Positions 24,701 to 39,700 of a stretch of 64,000 bases of DNA are shown one piece after another. A model generated the notes under the pieces. The model saw nothing but the letters and a program-made list of their open reading frames with translations, did no database searches and was not told where the DNA came from. The stretch is taken from positions 19,556,938-19,620,937 of the forward strand of contig JAKZAP010000014.1 of the NCBI GenBank assembly GCA_023053575.1, in the 5' to 3' direction. The DNA comes from Branchinecta lynchi. Its lineage: Eukaryota > Arthropoda > Branchiopoda > Anostraca > Branchinectidae. The position numbers were made by a program, and so were the translations under genes. Position 1 is the stretch's first letter. Every line of letters starts with the position of its first letter.

Positions 24701-27700
24701 TAAATGTAAAATTTTAATCCTTATCCAAGGTTTTGCTTATCTCGTATTAAAAATTCGGTTACCACCGAGTTCTGTCAAGAGCGAGCTCTGCACAGTTTGA
24801 CTGACCGATCAGTACAGTGCCCTTTCAGGTCTCACCTCCCCCACCCTCCCAGATGATGGGTATCAGTAAATTAGGTCACAGGGTCTAGAAAAAAGTTTTG
24901 TACCCTCCCCATCTCCCGGTTCATGGTCAACGGGGGCAATATTGGACAGTAACTTAAATTTGGTAACTTGATAATGGGTTGGTTAGGACGACGAAGAGTT
25001 AACAGATGCTGGTTCTGGATCGACTAGGTCCTACCAGGTCTATTCCACTTGATTCATGCGCAACTGGGTCTAAATTGCCCTTTACTGAGTCGATTCACGC
25101 CAGTCATTTTGGTAATGCTAAGATAACTTTTGAAAACTATATACTTTCTCCATTTTACTGGATCGAATCGCGCGACTTACTTGGTAAAATTAAGAAATGG
25201 TACCCATGCACTTCCAAGTCCTGTGGGTAATGGTATATTTCACCCTACAACCACACCCTCATACTCTCTCAGGCCATGAGTACCTCTTTGGAATTCCTCT
25301 CCGGAAAAACAGTAAACTGTGAAACAGTTGACTCTTTCAAAAAATCTGTTGATGAGGAGTGGGAAGCCGTCGAGTGGAAGCTGAATTGGGATGCCGTTGA
25401 TACCAGTATCAACGTGTGATGTTTTCACCACTAAATCAAACAAACCATCGTACAGACGAATGCATACAGTCAACTATGGAGAGAATACAGGAGAGTCTAC
25501 TTACTACAGGAGACATCCTTATTTTGCTCCAAGCTGCAATTTAAGGTAATGAGCCCGCAAGAACGCAAGTTAAAAACATCTTCAGAACTCTAGGAAACCA
25601 GTTCAGTGACACGCTTAAGGACACAAGAGTACAGCGATTAGGATGAAGCATGAAAGCGAAAAAGCTCATCTGACCTGGATTATGCCGTATTTGACCTTGA
25701 TGGGGAGGGTGTGGAGGAGCCCTGAAATACTCAGGTTCGAGTGAAACTTGACGAAGAAGATTTCTGGATGTCTCATTTATGTTTGCGAACCGAATCCGTT
25801 CACGATGGGGATGAGGGGTATTTCGTGACGGCCCAATTTACTTTCTTGTACCCCCTACACGTATCAAGTGCTACCTTAGCTCGTAGATCTTGTTGTCTTT
25901 TTTCTTTTCATTTCCTCCTCCCTAATCCACCATTAAAGTCAATACCAAAACACGGACAAACTAGTACTATAATAATAATAATAATTTATCTTTAACCACA
26001 AATCATACAAGACAGAAAACACTGAAGTACAAAAAAAATAAGAAGACGCCATAGGGGAAAACAGAACATATGCAAACAAAATCTACTCAAGAGTCAAACA
26101 GACAATAAGCCCATGAGAGGGCGACATACCACGTACGCCGTTTCGGACAGTTCTGTTCTGTTCTGACTCTCGAGCTGTGAGGTTGTGTGCGGTCAAACCA
26201 GTTATTGGATATTGCGCCTGCTGATTACTTGGCTGATTTGGACTGATCTTCGAGGGGGATTGTATTCACTGCATGATACACCCTCCGGGCGAGTAAGTCT
26301 CGCTTATTGCTTGTTGAACAATGGGAGATACGACGCGAGAAGCGGTTTCTGAATTGCTGTGTTTTTTCTGCAGCAAGATTGACAATACGCCGAAGGATGT
26401 AATTCTGCGTATATGCTATGGGTTTTATTCAATAGAAGATGCTGCTGAAGCTAAATCTGCTCTTGCGAGTGTAATGTCTCCTGATGAGAAAAAGTCATTG
26501 GTGGATAAAATTCACACGACGAGGCGCAGCCCAGCACTTGCGTTTGACGATATTTATACTATTCTGCAAAGTATTGATCGTCAAAATCTTCGATTTTATG
26601 CTCACGATTTATCGAAGCTGCCGCCTATGAACCTTCAGCATTTCGATCTTGTTTCGGTACTTAGATCGTATGAAGTTCTCCAGACACAAATTGCCGAGTT
26701 GAAAGATAAGATTGTTAATCTTAGCTCAACGTCGGTCACACGTTCTGAACTGGATTCATTAATTGACGGTATCCGTAGCAACCGCCCACAGCGTGGGAGT
26801 AACGCTGAGTCGTTGCAGCATGCATCGGGCGGCATCTCGCGAGCAACGAGTAATATGACTATGTTCTATGATGCTGGTGATAATGCGATAGAGGATGTCG
26901 ATGAACCAAGATCGATAGATGGGGATGGAGTTAACCAAATGCAAAGGTCGTCGTCAAGTCTTGAGGGAGCTGTCGTCCCGATTCCGGATCAAACGGGGAA
27001 TGTTGTTAGTAATGCTGGCATTCCGAGTTTTGCCAGTGTTGCAGGCCGTCCTCCCACTCGTGTTCCCGCTACCCTTGTTCCACCAAGAGGTAACTCCCTG
27101 TCTAATGGACCTAACAATGGTACTCAGACACGTAAACGTGCTGGTAGAAATTTGACGGTGATTGGTTCGTCGGTTAGAGGAGCATTAAATGGAGTTAAAT
27201 CTGTGCTGGACTCCAAGTCATCGACATTGTTCGTAGCGAGGCTCGACGCTGACACTCAAGCTGATCAGCTTTCCAACTCGATTGCACGAAAGCTGAAGTG
27301 CCGAATTGATGCGATTAACTGTACGAGATTGCAAGGGAAAGCCCAGTATAGTGCCTCGTTTAAGGTCACTGTCCCAGCAGTGTACAGGTCTACTTTGATG
27401 CTCCCTGAATTCTGGCCGGCAGGAGTGATTGTGAGACGATTCTTCGAAAGAAATGGGCCCAGTCAGCCAGCTGTTATCACTGTCTCATCTTAGCTGTGTA
27501 TCTTATAATTGCCGATCCATAAGGTCGAATCTGCATGAAATTCGACGACTTTTGGATAGTTTCGATGTTGTCTTCCTGCAGGAAATATGGCTGAGAGAGC
27601 AAGACATGTCACTGCTCATGGAGTTACATGGTGACTTCTATGGGGCAGGAGTAACGCCGGTGAGTGATGATAGTATTCTTATTGGAAGGCCTTACGGTGG

Positions 27701-30700
27701 TGTTGCGGTGCTCTGGAAAAAGGAGCTTGGGCCCTCGGCAAAATTTGTGAATTTGAATGATGATAGGATGCATGGTTGGGAGCTAAAGTGTGATACCCTG
27801 TCATTCCTATTCGTGAATGTATATATGCCAACGAATGATCCGAATAATGCTCCAGCATTTATTGAGTGTTTGAACCGACTGAGTGTTATCATTGAGTGTC
27901 TTGAATTCTCTGATCTTATTCTTGTTGGTGACTGGAATGCTGATCGCAACCGTATGTCGCAGCCTTATGCTGATCTTGTTGAGTTTGCTCGGGATAATGA
28001 GCTGTGCGTGGCTGATGTTTTGCTTTTGCCGACGGAATCTTTCACATATGTTAGTGAAGCTCACGAAAACTCGTCATCGTGGCTAGATCACATTCTTGTC
28101 ACACAATCATGCTTGCCTATGATAAATAATATGCGTGTTTTATATGATTACGGGCCTGACCATCTGCCTCTTGCGTTTATAGTTTCGATGGTCGCAAGAC
28201 CACCCATAATGCCTCAGGCTACAGTAGAATCTGTCCAGCTTGCATGGGAGCAAGCTAGCCAAGAAGATCTATTAAATTATTTGGTAGTGAGCAAGGAAAA
28301 ATTTTCGGAGTTAAATCTTGATTTGGAGTGTTTGAAATGTTTGAAACCTTGCTGTGATAATATTAGCCATTGTGAATCTATTATGTCTGTGTATGAGTCA
28401 TTTATCAGTTGCATGATTATTGCCGCAAGGATTACTATTCCTAGTAAACGTGCTGGTCGGAAGCGGACAGGTTTTACGTGTATTCCTGGATGGAATACTC
28501 ACCTGAGTTATCTTTATCGGAGGTCGCGAATTTTATTTCGTTCGTGGGTTGAGGGGAGTAGACCTGTTTCTGGTCCACTATTTGTGGCTATGAAGCTAGC
28601 CAGGTCTTGCTTTAAGAATAAGTTGAAATGGTGCCGGAAGAATGCATCGCTTCTTAGAGCGGAGAGCATAGCTCTTTCTTTTTTGAATGTAAAGGATTTT
28701 TGGGCGAAGATTAAAGCTACGTTTGGGAGTAAGCGAATTCTTCCATCTTCCGTGGATAATGTGTCAGGTGGCAATAATATTGCTAGGTTGTGGAGGGATA
28801 AGTTTTGTACTCTTTTTAATTCTGTACCGAGTGATTGTTCGTGGGCTAGTGGTTATAAGTCAGAGAGGCCTCACTGCCCTGTTACGCTGGAGGAGATTAG
28901 TGCTCTTGTTAGAGATCTGGATCCTAATAAGGCAGGTGGGGATGATGGTATTACAGCTAGACATCTCAAGTTTTCTAGTAATGATAAGTACCAAATACTT
29001 GCTGAGTTGTTTAATGCTTTTATTGGGCATGGGTTCCTACCTAACTCTCTGATGGATGTTTGTCTGGTTCCAGTACCGAAAGGTAGGAACAGTGATATTA
29101 CTCTGTCAGAGAATTACAGGCCCATTGCTTTGGCTACTATTGTCAGTAAGCTGTTTGAAAAGTGTATACTATTAAAAATTGGTGGTTGTCTCTCTACTAG
29201 TGATTACCAGTTTGGGTTTAAGCATGCACATGGGGTGGATCTTGCTATTTTTCTGTTTAAAACGGTGGTGGAATACTTTTGGCATTTCTCGACGCCAGTT
29301 TTTGTATGTTTTGTTGACTCGTCGAAGGCTTTTGACCGGGTGAACCATGATAAAATTTTAAAAATTTTGATTGGGAGGGGCGTTCCTGCCCAGTATGTGA
29401 AACTTTTTGCTTACTGGTTTCGTAATCAGAGGTTTAAGGTTCGGTGGGGTAGTGAGAATAGTGATAGTTTTGGCCTGGTCAATGGTCTTCGACAAGGTGG
29501 AGTGCTCTCCCCTCTTTTGTATGCCATATATGTGGATGGGCTATCTACAGTCCTTGTGCAGTCCAAGGTTGGATGTTTCATTGCTGGTGCTTGCTTGAAC
29601 CATGTACTGTTTGCTGACGACCTGGTTTTATTGGCACCTTCTGTGTATGCACTAAATCGATTGCTTGAGATTTGTGATGCTTTTGCGGTGGAGCATGACA
29701 TACAGTTCAACACAAAAAAAACAGTAGCTATGGCTTTGTTCCCTAGAGGTTGTCATCTTCCTAAGCTGCCAGTTCTGTTGTCGGGTAGAGTTATAGAGTA
29801 CGTTGCGGATTGCAAATACCTGGGTTTTGTGATTACAGAGAAACTGAGTGATGATCTACAGTTGAAACAGTTGGCTAATGCGCTATGTAAATATGGTAAT
29901 ATGCTCCTTTGGAAATTTAGTGATATTACTTTGAGTGTTAAGATACATCTATTTCGTACTTATTGTAGTCAGTTTTATGCCATTGCCCTTGTGTGTAACC
30001 ACACTAAAGCTGCGAGGTATAACCTTGAGGCTTGCCACCGTCGAATTTTTCGTCGCCTTCTCCGTCTAGCACCATTGGCTAGCACGACGCAGGCTTATGT
30101 GTGGAATTCATGCTCTACTGTGCCGGAAATTGCGCGTAAAGCTCGCTCATCTCTCCTCACGAGAATTATGAACAGCGATAACTCTTTGATTCGGGTTGTT
30201 GCTCATCCGCTCCTCCATAATCTCTGTACATGGAAGCATTTGCTTTCTACAGAGTGAGGAGTCTGTAGTTTTTTTTCTATTTTTTGTTTTTGTTGTTGTT
30301 GTTGTAGTTAGTTATGGCTTGTTGGCTGAAATAAAGATTAATAAATGAAAAATAAATAAATTCTTCTGCTTCTACCTGACACAAACCCACCCTTTCTTTT
30401 GGGTCACCGTTATACCAGCCAAGATTCCAGCACTCTTGTCCTACAGTGACACAGTCCTACATTCCGAGCGAGAACAGAGATAAAAATGAAAGAAGACCTT
30501 GGCAATATTAGTAAGGATGAACTACATACATGTACAGGTCACAGATGTTATTGCTAACTGTACCATGGTGTTTCTTCATGCTCATGGAAGGAAATTAAGA
30601 ATCAGGGCACCGCCAGACCAGCCAGCAAAGAGGTTAGCCGCTTATAAAGGAAGTGATTGTATTTGCAGTTTTTTCAGTTTTAAGGCACTTTCGTGGAAGG

Positions 30701-33700
30701 AAAAGGGAGCTGATATCACGATATACAGAGAGGAGTTATTTTTGAGTAAAAACGACCTTATTTTGAGGCCTCTTTAACGTTTTATTTAAAGATGGAAATC
30801 AACATGTTCTCATCTATCACAAAACCGAACTTACCTTGAGGTGATCCTGGGACAGTATCGCTGGGTCGAAATTCGGTTTGGTCACTGTTGCATCACGCTC
30901 TCCAACTGACTTTACTCCTTGAACGGAATAAATTCCACCAAATCGTGAATGCCTAGAAGAATATGTCAAGTGTTTAGCTTTGACGCCAGCTGTCTAGGGA
31001 AACAAGACCAAAGGTGTCGATGGGATCCCAAAAATCTAATATCTGATTCAGACAATCGTGTCTTGTCTTCGTCAGATCCAGTCTTGGACAGGCTAATCAC
31101 CAGAGAAAACCAAGTTCAGATATAGGCCTACCTCTATAAGCCATATCTATTTTGACAATACTGACCGAGACTTCCTGCTTTACTTCTGCCAAGTTTCCGG
31201 TTTCGCCCGATTTCCGACCGAACTACTAGTCCAGCAAAAAAAGAAAATTCAGAAAAAAATCCAGCGTATCTCCTTATCCCTATAAAGAACATCTAATCTA
31301 CTTTGAATAAAAGTTTGACTTGAAAAAAAAATCCGGTTACAACCGACTTTCCGGTTTTCGCCGGATTCACGACTAACTACTTGTTCGGCGAGAAAATTGT
31401 TTTCACCATCGCGCTCAGCATGTTTTTTTACCCCTGAATCCACCATTTAATCAACTTCAAACAAAACTTTTACTTTTAACCAAATTTCCGGTTTTTGCCG
31501 GATTCCGGACGAACTACTTGTCCTGCGAGAAAATGGTTTTCACTATCGTGCTCAGCATGCCTTCTTACCTCATAATCGACTATCACATTAGCTGTTTAAA
31601 AATATTTTGTTTGTCCCTTAATTTGAAACCCCTCCCCGACCCCTAAATGTGGAGCTACATAGCCCATCTACGAACTTGACCTTATCCTGGACCCAGTGAA
31701 TCCTCACACGAAGTTCCATCAAAATACCTCATTCCCTTCGAGAGTTATCGTGCTCACAGACAGACGGACATTTTTGCGATGTCATAGGTACATGGGTACT
31801 CCACTTACGTTTTGGGATCCCAAAAACTCTTTAACTGTTCAATTTTCTTAGCCACAGCACGAAGAAAATACCAGTTTTTGGGAAAATAATTATTAGTCTT
31901 ATCCCAGTTCGGCGCTCCAAGAGGATTAGTCTCTGTTTGTCGCCCTCGCCTCATTATTAGCATCCATCAGAAAGAGAGTACTTACAATTTTGAGCGAGTA
32001 GAGGACTGTAATAATAATAATAACTACAATAAGTGTATTTCCAAGCCCAATGTTTACAGAACAAAACAGAAACATCCGAAATACCAATCCAAGCGGCTGT
32101 GGACGTAACTACGAAACGGCTTCAGCCCTCTATCCCCATAAAATTTGTTACTGAATATAACCCTTTCCGGGGACCGTGGCACTGTTCAGGATATTGGGAA
32201 GAAGCTGATGTTTACCCTCCGAAACTGCTCCCCTTAACTCTGAAAGCTCTCGGCATCGGTTAAGAAATTGGTCCAAACTTTCCCCTCCGCCAGATTTGCA
32301 AAGCTGGTAATATAACTGATACCTAAACAGGCAGGCCATGTGCCAATCATTTCACCAATGGACTAAAAACGGGCGGGTTTTTCTGGACACGAGAAAAGCT
32401 CCGTAATATTCTCTGTACTACTTTTTGGGATCCCAAAACGTAAGTGGAGGGATACCTATGACATTGCAAAAGTTGTCCGTCTGTCCGTCTGTCAGCACGA
32501 TAAATCTCGAAGGGAATGAGATATATTGACGAAACTTGGTGTGGGGATTCTTCGAGTCAAGCGAAAGGTCGAGTTCGTAGACGGGCCCAGTAGCTGCAAT
32601 TTAGGGGAGGAGTTTCAAATGAAGGGGCGAAAAAAATATTTTTTAAAAGCTAATGAGATAGTCGATTAAAAGGTAAGACGGCATGCTGAACACGAATATG
32701 AAAACCCTATTCTCGCCGGACAAGTAGTTCACCCGGAATCCGGCCAAAACCGGAAACTTTGTTACAAGTAAAAGTTTTATCTGAAGTTGATTAGAGGTTC
32801 GATCTAGGGACAGGGAAACATGCTGAATTCGAATATGAAAACTATTATCTCGTCGGGGAAGCAGAACGCCCGGAATCCGGCCAAAACAGGAAAATTTGTG
32901 TGTATGAATTTCATTAGGTGTTCGATTTACGGGTAAGAAGACATGCTAAATTCGTGTATGACAATCATTTTCTACCTTGATACATAGTTCGCCACCATTC
33001 TGGCTGAAATCGAAAAATTTGTTAAAAGTTGAAGTTTTATCTGAAGTTGATTAGAGGTTCGACATAGGGGCAAGGAGATACGCTGAATCTGTTTTTTAAC
33101 TTCATTTTTTTGCGAGATAAGTAGTTCGTCCGGAATCCGGCTGAAACCGGAAATTTGGCAGAAGTAAGGCAGGAACTTTCGTCAAAGTAGATATGACGCA
33201 GGCTATAGGGGTATAAACTCACATGTTGAATCCATATTTGAACTTGGTCTTCTCAGATCATTACCATTTGCCTTAATCTGTTTCTAGATTTTATTAGTAA
33301 AGTGCTCCAGTCCGCGAAGACTGGACCTCTTTAAGACCCGATTGTCTGGATCAATTGTTAAATTTTTGGGATCCCATCGAAACCTTTGAACTTGTTTTTT
33401 GTGTCGTCACGGTTCAAAATAGTGTAATATTCTTAGTAAAGAAGAAATAAGCCAAGTTTTAGTATTATTTATGCTCGCTTTATAGGTCCTCCCTAACGCT
33501 ACAGTACCACACCGACATCAACAACTTCCAAGCTGGGATTACGAGGTCTCCTACTATCCCCCAAGACGGGGAGGGGTCTTTGTGAAACTTTTAGGCTCAA
33601 AAACACGACCTGGAGTAAACTCAATTATTTCCAGCCTAACAGATCAAAGGGCTGACAAACTATAGGACTTTTTGGATTTAGAGAGGAAACTCGAAAATAC

Positions 33701-36700
33701 AGAACAGTTCAACGATGCTCCCCCCGCCCCCCCCCCCCCCCCGCTCATACACTGGATCGACAATTTGTTTCCGGTCAAAGGTACAGTCAATCACGATTTC
33801 TTCGACGATTTCCTTGACTAATTTCGATGTTTGGAGCCACGTTTTGAAACGTAAACCTACATGACGAACAAGTTTTCGACTAATTAGACTTGACTTGAGC
33901 CACTGAAACACGGAGGAAAATAAACGGAATTTTTTTCGAAATCGACGGTGCCACAGTAAAAGGGAAGATATTAGACTCTGACTAACAACCCTCTGGATGT
34001 TTCCCCATCGCTTTCAAAAATCATGGACAACAGTGCCCCAGCGCACGACGTTATCCACTGCATCCTGCCGAAGATTGAAAATTAAGAGTCTTTTTCTGTG
34101 TGTTTATCTGTTTTATTTATTTTCTTTAATTTATTCCGCGCTTTCAAAATAGCGGGTTATAAATAAATTACTTACTTACTAATAAAAAAGACACAGAAAA
34201 AACGGGTTGACTGAGATCTTGAACGTATCCCGATGAAAAATTTATCTCAAAATAGTACTATGAAGTAGTACGAAAAAGTAGCATGCATTACTAACGTTGC
34301 TACTACATGTTTCTAGTTCAAGGCTACCGGGTTACTGCATACTACTATATGCTACTATTGGCAAGACCGGATGCTACTATTGAAAGACAGGATGCTACTG
34401 GATACTACTACATAAGATTGGACCAGTCTGAGGCACATTAAATGATGGTATTCTTTGCTATTACATAGTATTACATGCAACGTTTTCGTACTACTACCAT
34501 ACTACTACGCAGGCTACAAATTTTTCATCGGGATCCGACGATGGAGCCCGAGGAGTCAATCCTTCAAGAAACTAAAGAAGACGACAAACTCAGCATCTTC
34601 CCGTTCGTTTATATATCTCTATGTCCGAGCGAAACATTTTTCTTGCCCGTCTAAATCTAAAACTGTGAACTAGTTGTCGGAGTACCGATCTAGTGAGATG
34701 CCTGGTAAACAATACCTCAGAACTTAATGGTCCAGATTTCACAGTATTAATTTCAAAAAATCTTATAATGATTATAATGGAAACTAAAACTAACTAATTT
34801 TCTAGGAAGAGTATTTAAAGAAAAATAGTAAGGTGCAGTCATGAGAAAAAATTAAAATTCTGGCATATAAACATCAAGTAAATTATCTTAAATGAAATCA
34901 AGTCATGAGCGGCTCTTGGAAAAATAAAAATAACAAGAGCTGCTAGCTCATGTAGCACTTGCTACGAGTAGGTGTTGCAAGAAAGTATATGAGCCCGTCA
35001 CAAAATACCCCCCCCCCCCTTAGGTTCGAACCTAGAAGTAGGATATCGACTTTTACTGGAGTATGAGCATTTCTGGCATCGCCTCCGTCCATCTAGGGCA
35101 AATGAATTTTCTACTTTCCAAGTTTAGATCCACTCGTTTGATCCCTAGACCTGCCATACTTCTTCCGGTACCCCCTCCAACTCCCCTACCGTGGCCGAAC
35201 CTGGTTCGGGCATAAATGGATCCTCCAAAGTGGTCAAGGGAGTGGAGCGATTTGAATAAAACTTGGAAAGTAGAGAAGTGATATGCCGTATACGACAAAT
35301 CTTAGGGTCTGGACCGGATCCGGGCACCGGGGGGGGGGGGGGGGGATTTGTCCGACAATGCCCAGATTCGAGTGAAACTTGACAGGCGGTATGCGAGCCA
35401 CAAAATGTCCAATACTCCCCCTCCAACTGCACCCCCCCCCCCTCCTGTGGCCGAATACGATTCGAACAAATAAGCGTCACATCTACGACATCTCTTCCCG
35501 TCCGTCAAGTTTGACTCGAATCCGAGCATAACTGCAAATTTCTGGTTCCCGCTTCATCCTTCTCCTACCATGGCCGGATCCGGTCCAGACACCCAATAAA
35601 AAATAAAGGCCCAAAAATTCGGTATTATCCAACTTGTATCCCATTCGGCCCATTTAATTTATTTCGTCCATAAAGCTTCACTCGAATCGGACCACCCTTT
35701 CGCAACCTACGGAAGTCAGTAATTTCCGGATTACCCTTCCCTTAACTCCCGCCAAATGATCGGGCCAAGAACGGAAGTTTTCCTACGGCATTGTGTCGGG
35801 TCCTTAAGTCTATATACTTAGCACATCCGGAAGGATCCTTACTCGCGATCACCGGAAGTTCCGGGAAACTCCCTCCAACTGGCTCCAACCCCCACCACCA
35901 AGAGCACCGATACGATCTGGTTCTGTCACGAACGTATCTACGGCTTATCATTGTTTTCCCACCAATTTCCATCCCGATCCCTTGACTCGAAGCGTTCCAC
36001 GAGATTTCCGGTGTCAATCCCCCCCAAGTATCGGATCCGGTCCAGAACTGAAACGGAGCATCTGAGATGATAGCTCTTTCCATTTGCCATGTTTCATTCA
36101 AATCCAATGACTCGTTCAAAAGTTGTGCATGCCACTAGATTCCAGATTTCCCATCTCTCCACTCCTCCCACGATGGTTGGATCGAAAAAATGACTTTTCT
36201 AAGTCCAGGGGCGTCCCAAGCCTTACTTCATTGTGTGTGGGGGGGGGGGGGGGAGGGGGGCGAACCTGGCAAAATTGACTGTCTTCAAGAAGCTACAATG
36301 TAAAAGGTGGCATTATAGTCCATGTTCTGTGCCGGTGTCCAGAGCTTTCTGGGTTAAGAAGGGAATTGTTGGGAGGTGAGGTTAGGTTACTTCCTGACAT
36401 CTTAAAGAGCATGTTATATGTAAAATTTGCAGATTTGTTGAATTTCGAGAGAGCGGTGGCAAAGTTTAGTTCATGTAAAGTTATTTTGTTTTGTTGTTTT
36501 ATATGTATTTTCTTGTATACGGCCTTTGGCTTTGAATACAATTATTATAATTATTATTATAATATGTATAACATCAAGTCTAAAGAGCAAATTTGGCGTG
36601 TTTTCACGCTCTTCCTCTTCTGTTTTTTTTGTCAGGGATACGCCGTCACTAGCCTTTTGCCTTTGGGGGACGTCCAGTTTTGCCAACGGACTCAAAATCT

Positions 36701-39700
36701 GCTGACAAAAAACGGCGCTGTGGCCTAGCGATAACGTCACTAACGGTTGGGCACAGGATAAAATACAGCACAACCGGCGAAAAAATTTTAATTCGCCTTT
36801 TTTCTTGCAATATTTAACCATCCCAAGACTACCTACTAAACCACAGAGCTGTCTGGCAAAAAAAAGGGGCCATCCAGGGTAAAGAAGATACGAAGTACAT
36901 TTATTCTGAATTTAACAAAAAAGTAGGCTAGTATTGACGTCATAACACTGGCTTATTCCTGAAGTACTGCAATAATTAGAAGTAAAAGCTTGGCAAAAGC
37001 TATGCAGAATAGCGACCAGTTGAAGCTACTCTTAAATGGTAGAAAACAAGAGCTAAATAAATACCAATTAAATTACCGAGCTCAGTAACTGAGTTGAACA
37101 AAAGAATGAATTCGTACTACCGAAAAAAAAATAAGGAACAGAACGGGATCGGTAAAACAACCGAATTTCGTAGTGGAATACAACTCTTATTAGGACCACC
37201 TAAAACAACCTAATTTCGCAAGTCTGATAATAGATACGGAGTAAACAAAAAAAAGGTTAATTACCAAATTCGGTCACAAGTCAGAACCAAATGAATCTGA
37301 TTAATGCTCGCATTATGAAACGAACAGACCAAATGCGATAGAACAGATACGGAGTTCAGAAAGTCCGGTAAATTACCGAATTTGGTAGCGACTAAGACCA
37401 AATAAACACGTTAAATCACCGAGTTTACGAAGAGACGCACCGAATGCGGTGAAATCGATGCGGGTTGAGCAGAAGTTGGGTGAATGACCAAATTCGACAG
37501 AGAATGGAAACCAATAAACAAGTTAGATCACCCAATTTAGAAACACGGGGACAAAAGATTTTTATAAAACGGGTATCACGGCGACCGAATTTTCGCCTTC
37601 GGCGATTGACCAAATGCCCAAAATGTAGGGGGGGGGGGTGCTGCGCCCCCGCCCCTGCTTAAGTTACTCTGTTCGGGTCCCTGATATGCCTGCCAAGCGT
37701 CATCGTCCTAGTACATGAGGAAGTACCGAGCACGCGGGATCGCCGGAATTTCGGAGCCCCGTCCAACTCCCCCCCCCCACCCAGTGCCCGTCCAGTCCGG
37801 ATATGTCAGCGACATACCCAGGACTTGTGCTTGTTCTTCCCACCACGTTTCTCCCAATCCTTACACTCTAAACGTTACCCAAGATTTCCCGTTCCCTCCT
37901 CCAACTACCCCAAAGTCACCCGATCAGGTCCGGGATTGAACAGGGTCGTCTGAGACACTATGCCTTTCCAAATATCAAGTTTCATTAAGATCATCCGTTC
38001 GAAAGTTGTACATACATCAAGTTTTGGGGTTCCCCCTCCCTCCACTCCCCCGGGATGGTCGTATCGGTGAGGTGACTTTTTCCAAGATAATCTGGTCGAG
38101 TCCTTCATACGTGTGCCAAGTTTCATCGCCCTAGCTTATGACGAAGTGCCCGAACTAGCAAAATCCGGAAGGACGGACGGACAGAAATTGCGATCAATAT
38201 ATGGCACTTGGCCATAGGATTGAACACTTACCGTGTGCTCAGTTTTGCATTCCTCTGCGCTTTTTTCTTTTCTTCGACTAGCTTCTGCTGGACGAGTGAC
38301 TTCGTACTTTCTTCACGTCGGGAAGAGGACATGGGTTTTCCGGCGCCGGCCAAATCTGACGGGTCTGAATCACGGAGCATTCGCGAAATTACTTCAAGAA
38401 CGTGCATGCACAAAGATGTTTCAGAGTCGGAGGAAGCGATGTAAAGAAGAAGATTGGTGATCCCGGACTCGTGAAGTGCCCATACAACCTGTGAACAAAA
38501 TGGTGAGATGAGCAGCTTCATTTTCTTTGCGGATAAGTAGTTAACTCCGAATCCGGTCAAAACCGTAAAATTATTGAATTAAAAGTTTTCTGACGTAGAT
38601 TACTCTGTCAGAAGTTTCGTAACAGATAACACAAGGACGTGCAGTTTCAACTTAGAGAACCGAAAAACCACACGAAAAAGCATATATTTAATTATTATTT
38701 ATTTATTTATTTAAACTAGGACGACCAACTAGGGTCAAACAAAACAAACACTGGCATAAATATAAACTAGAAATAAAAAATCTGCTGACTTTTCCGATAT
38801 CATGATGACACACAAAATAGTCAGTATAGATGGTGGTGTTGTACAGGTAACGTTTTAATGCGTTTGAAAACATAGAAGCTAACATCCTAAACAGTGGCGA
38901 AACTAGTCCATTTTCGTGTGTGGGGGGGGGGGGGGGTCAAGCCCAGCTTTTACCGACAGGATTTAACAATTTACCGACAAAAATTTGCGGCAACGCGTGG
39001 CGGCAACGGCGCACGTTTCCCGCTAACGCAAACCGTTTTAATAATAAATGTAACGTATCAATTGAGATGGTTTTCTAATGAAAGTTAGTGAATTTGCCAT
39101 TCACTCGATGACACCAATGGTTATCACATGGAACAGGAACATAATATCCAGTCAATAGTCCTGCAAACCAGAAAAGTTGTGATAGACACCACAGCAGATT
39201 ACTATACTGCTTGAAGATTTATATGGCTGTGATTTTCGCTTGTACTTAGCGGGTTGTTTTTTTTTATCTCCAAAAGTTAGTGACGGGGCTAAGACCTACG
39301 ACATCGTAGAGTTTATCTGTCTGTCTGTTACCATTAAAAGGGTCGAAATATTCTGTTGAAATTTGGTACAAGGATGCGTTGGATCAAGCACAGGTGCAGT
39401 GAACGCACAATCCGATGTTATGGAACTTGATGGCTGATAGGAGCAGATGCCCTAAATTTGCTGCTTCTGTGTCTTTACGAAATCCGACAACTATGAGTGG
39501 AAGGTGGGGTACGGTAACTTTATGATACGACTCAAAAACCAAACGGGTTCATGGGCCCTAGAAAGTGCTCGGATTCGACTGAAATTTGCCCAAGATGTTT
39601 CATTTATCCGCGTCCGAGAACGGTGCTGCAGCTGCAGGTCCCGGAAATATTGTAATACGCGTAGGGGCCGAGCGGATGGAGGGATTGGGTTAAAACTCGT

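Larger units (their letters stand above)
26150..30352 (+). mobile_element. Non-LTR retrotransposon (LINE) with two intact ORFs
   Basis: Both ORFs (26321-27493 and 27453-30257) are open, and a short 3' region ends AATAAAGATTAATAAATG with an A-rich tail. The 5' boundary near 26150 is a guess from the start of GC-richer leader sequence. It lies antisense inside the TIMELESS intron between exons 7 and 6. It is the only retroelement in the window without visible disabling changes, so it could be recent and possibly competent. Confidence 0.85.

Noticed and set aside
35053..35298. HFGGS peptide as the TIMELESS RHSRFGG exon
   Set aside because: It lies inside a hairpin-ended repeat; the true RHSRFGG exon is at 30835-30952 with correct splice sites.
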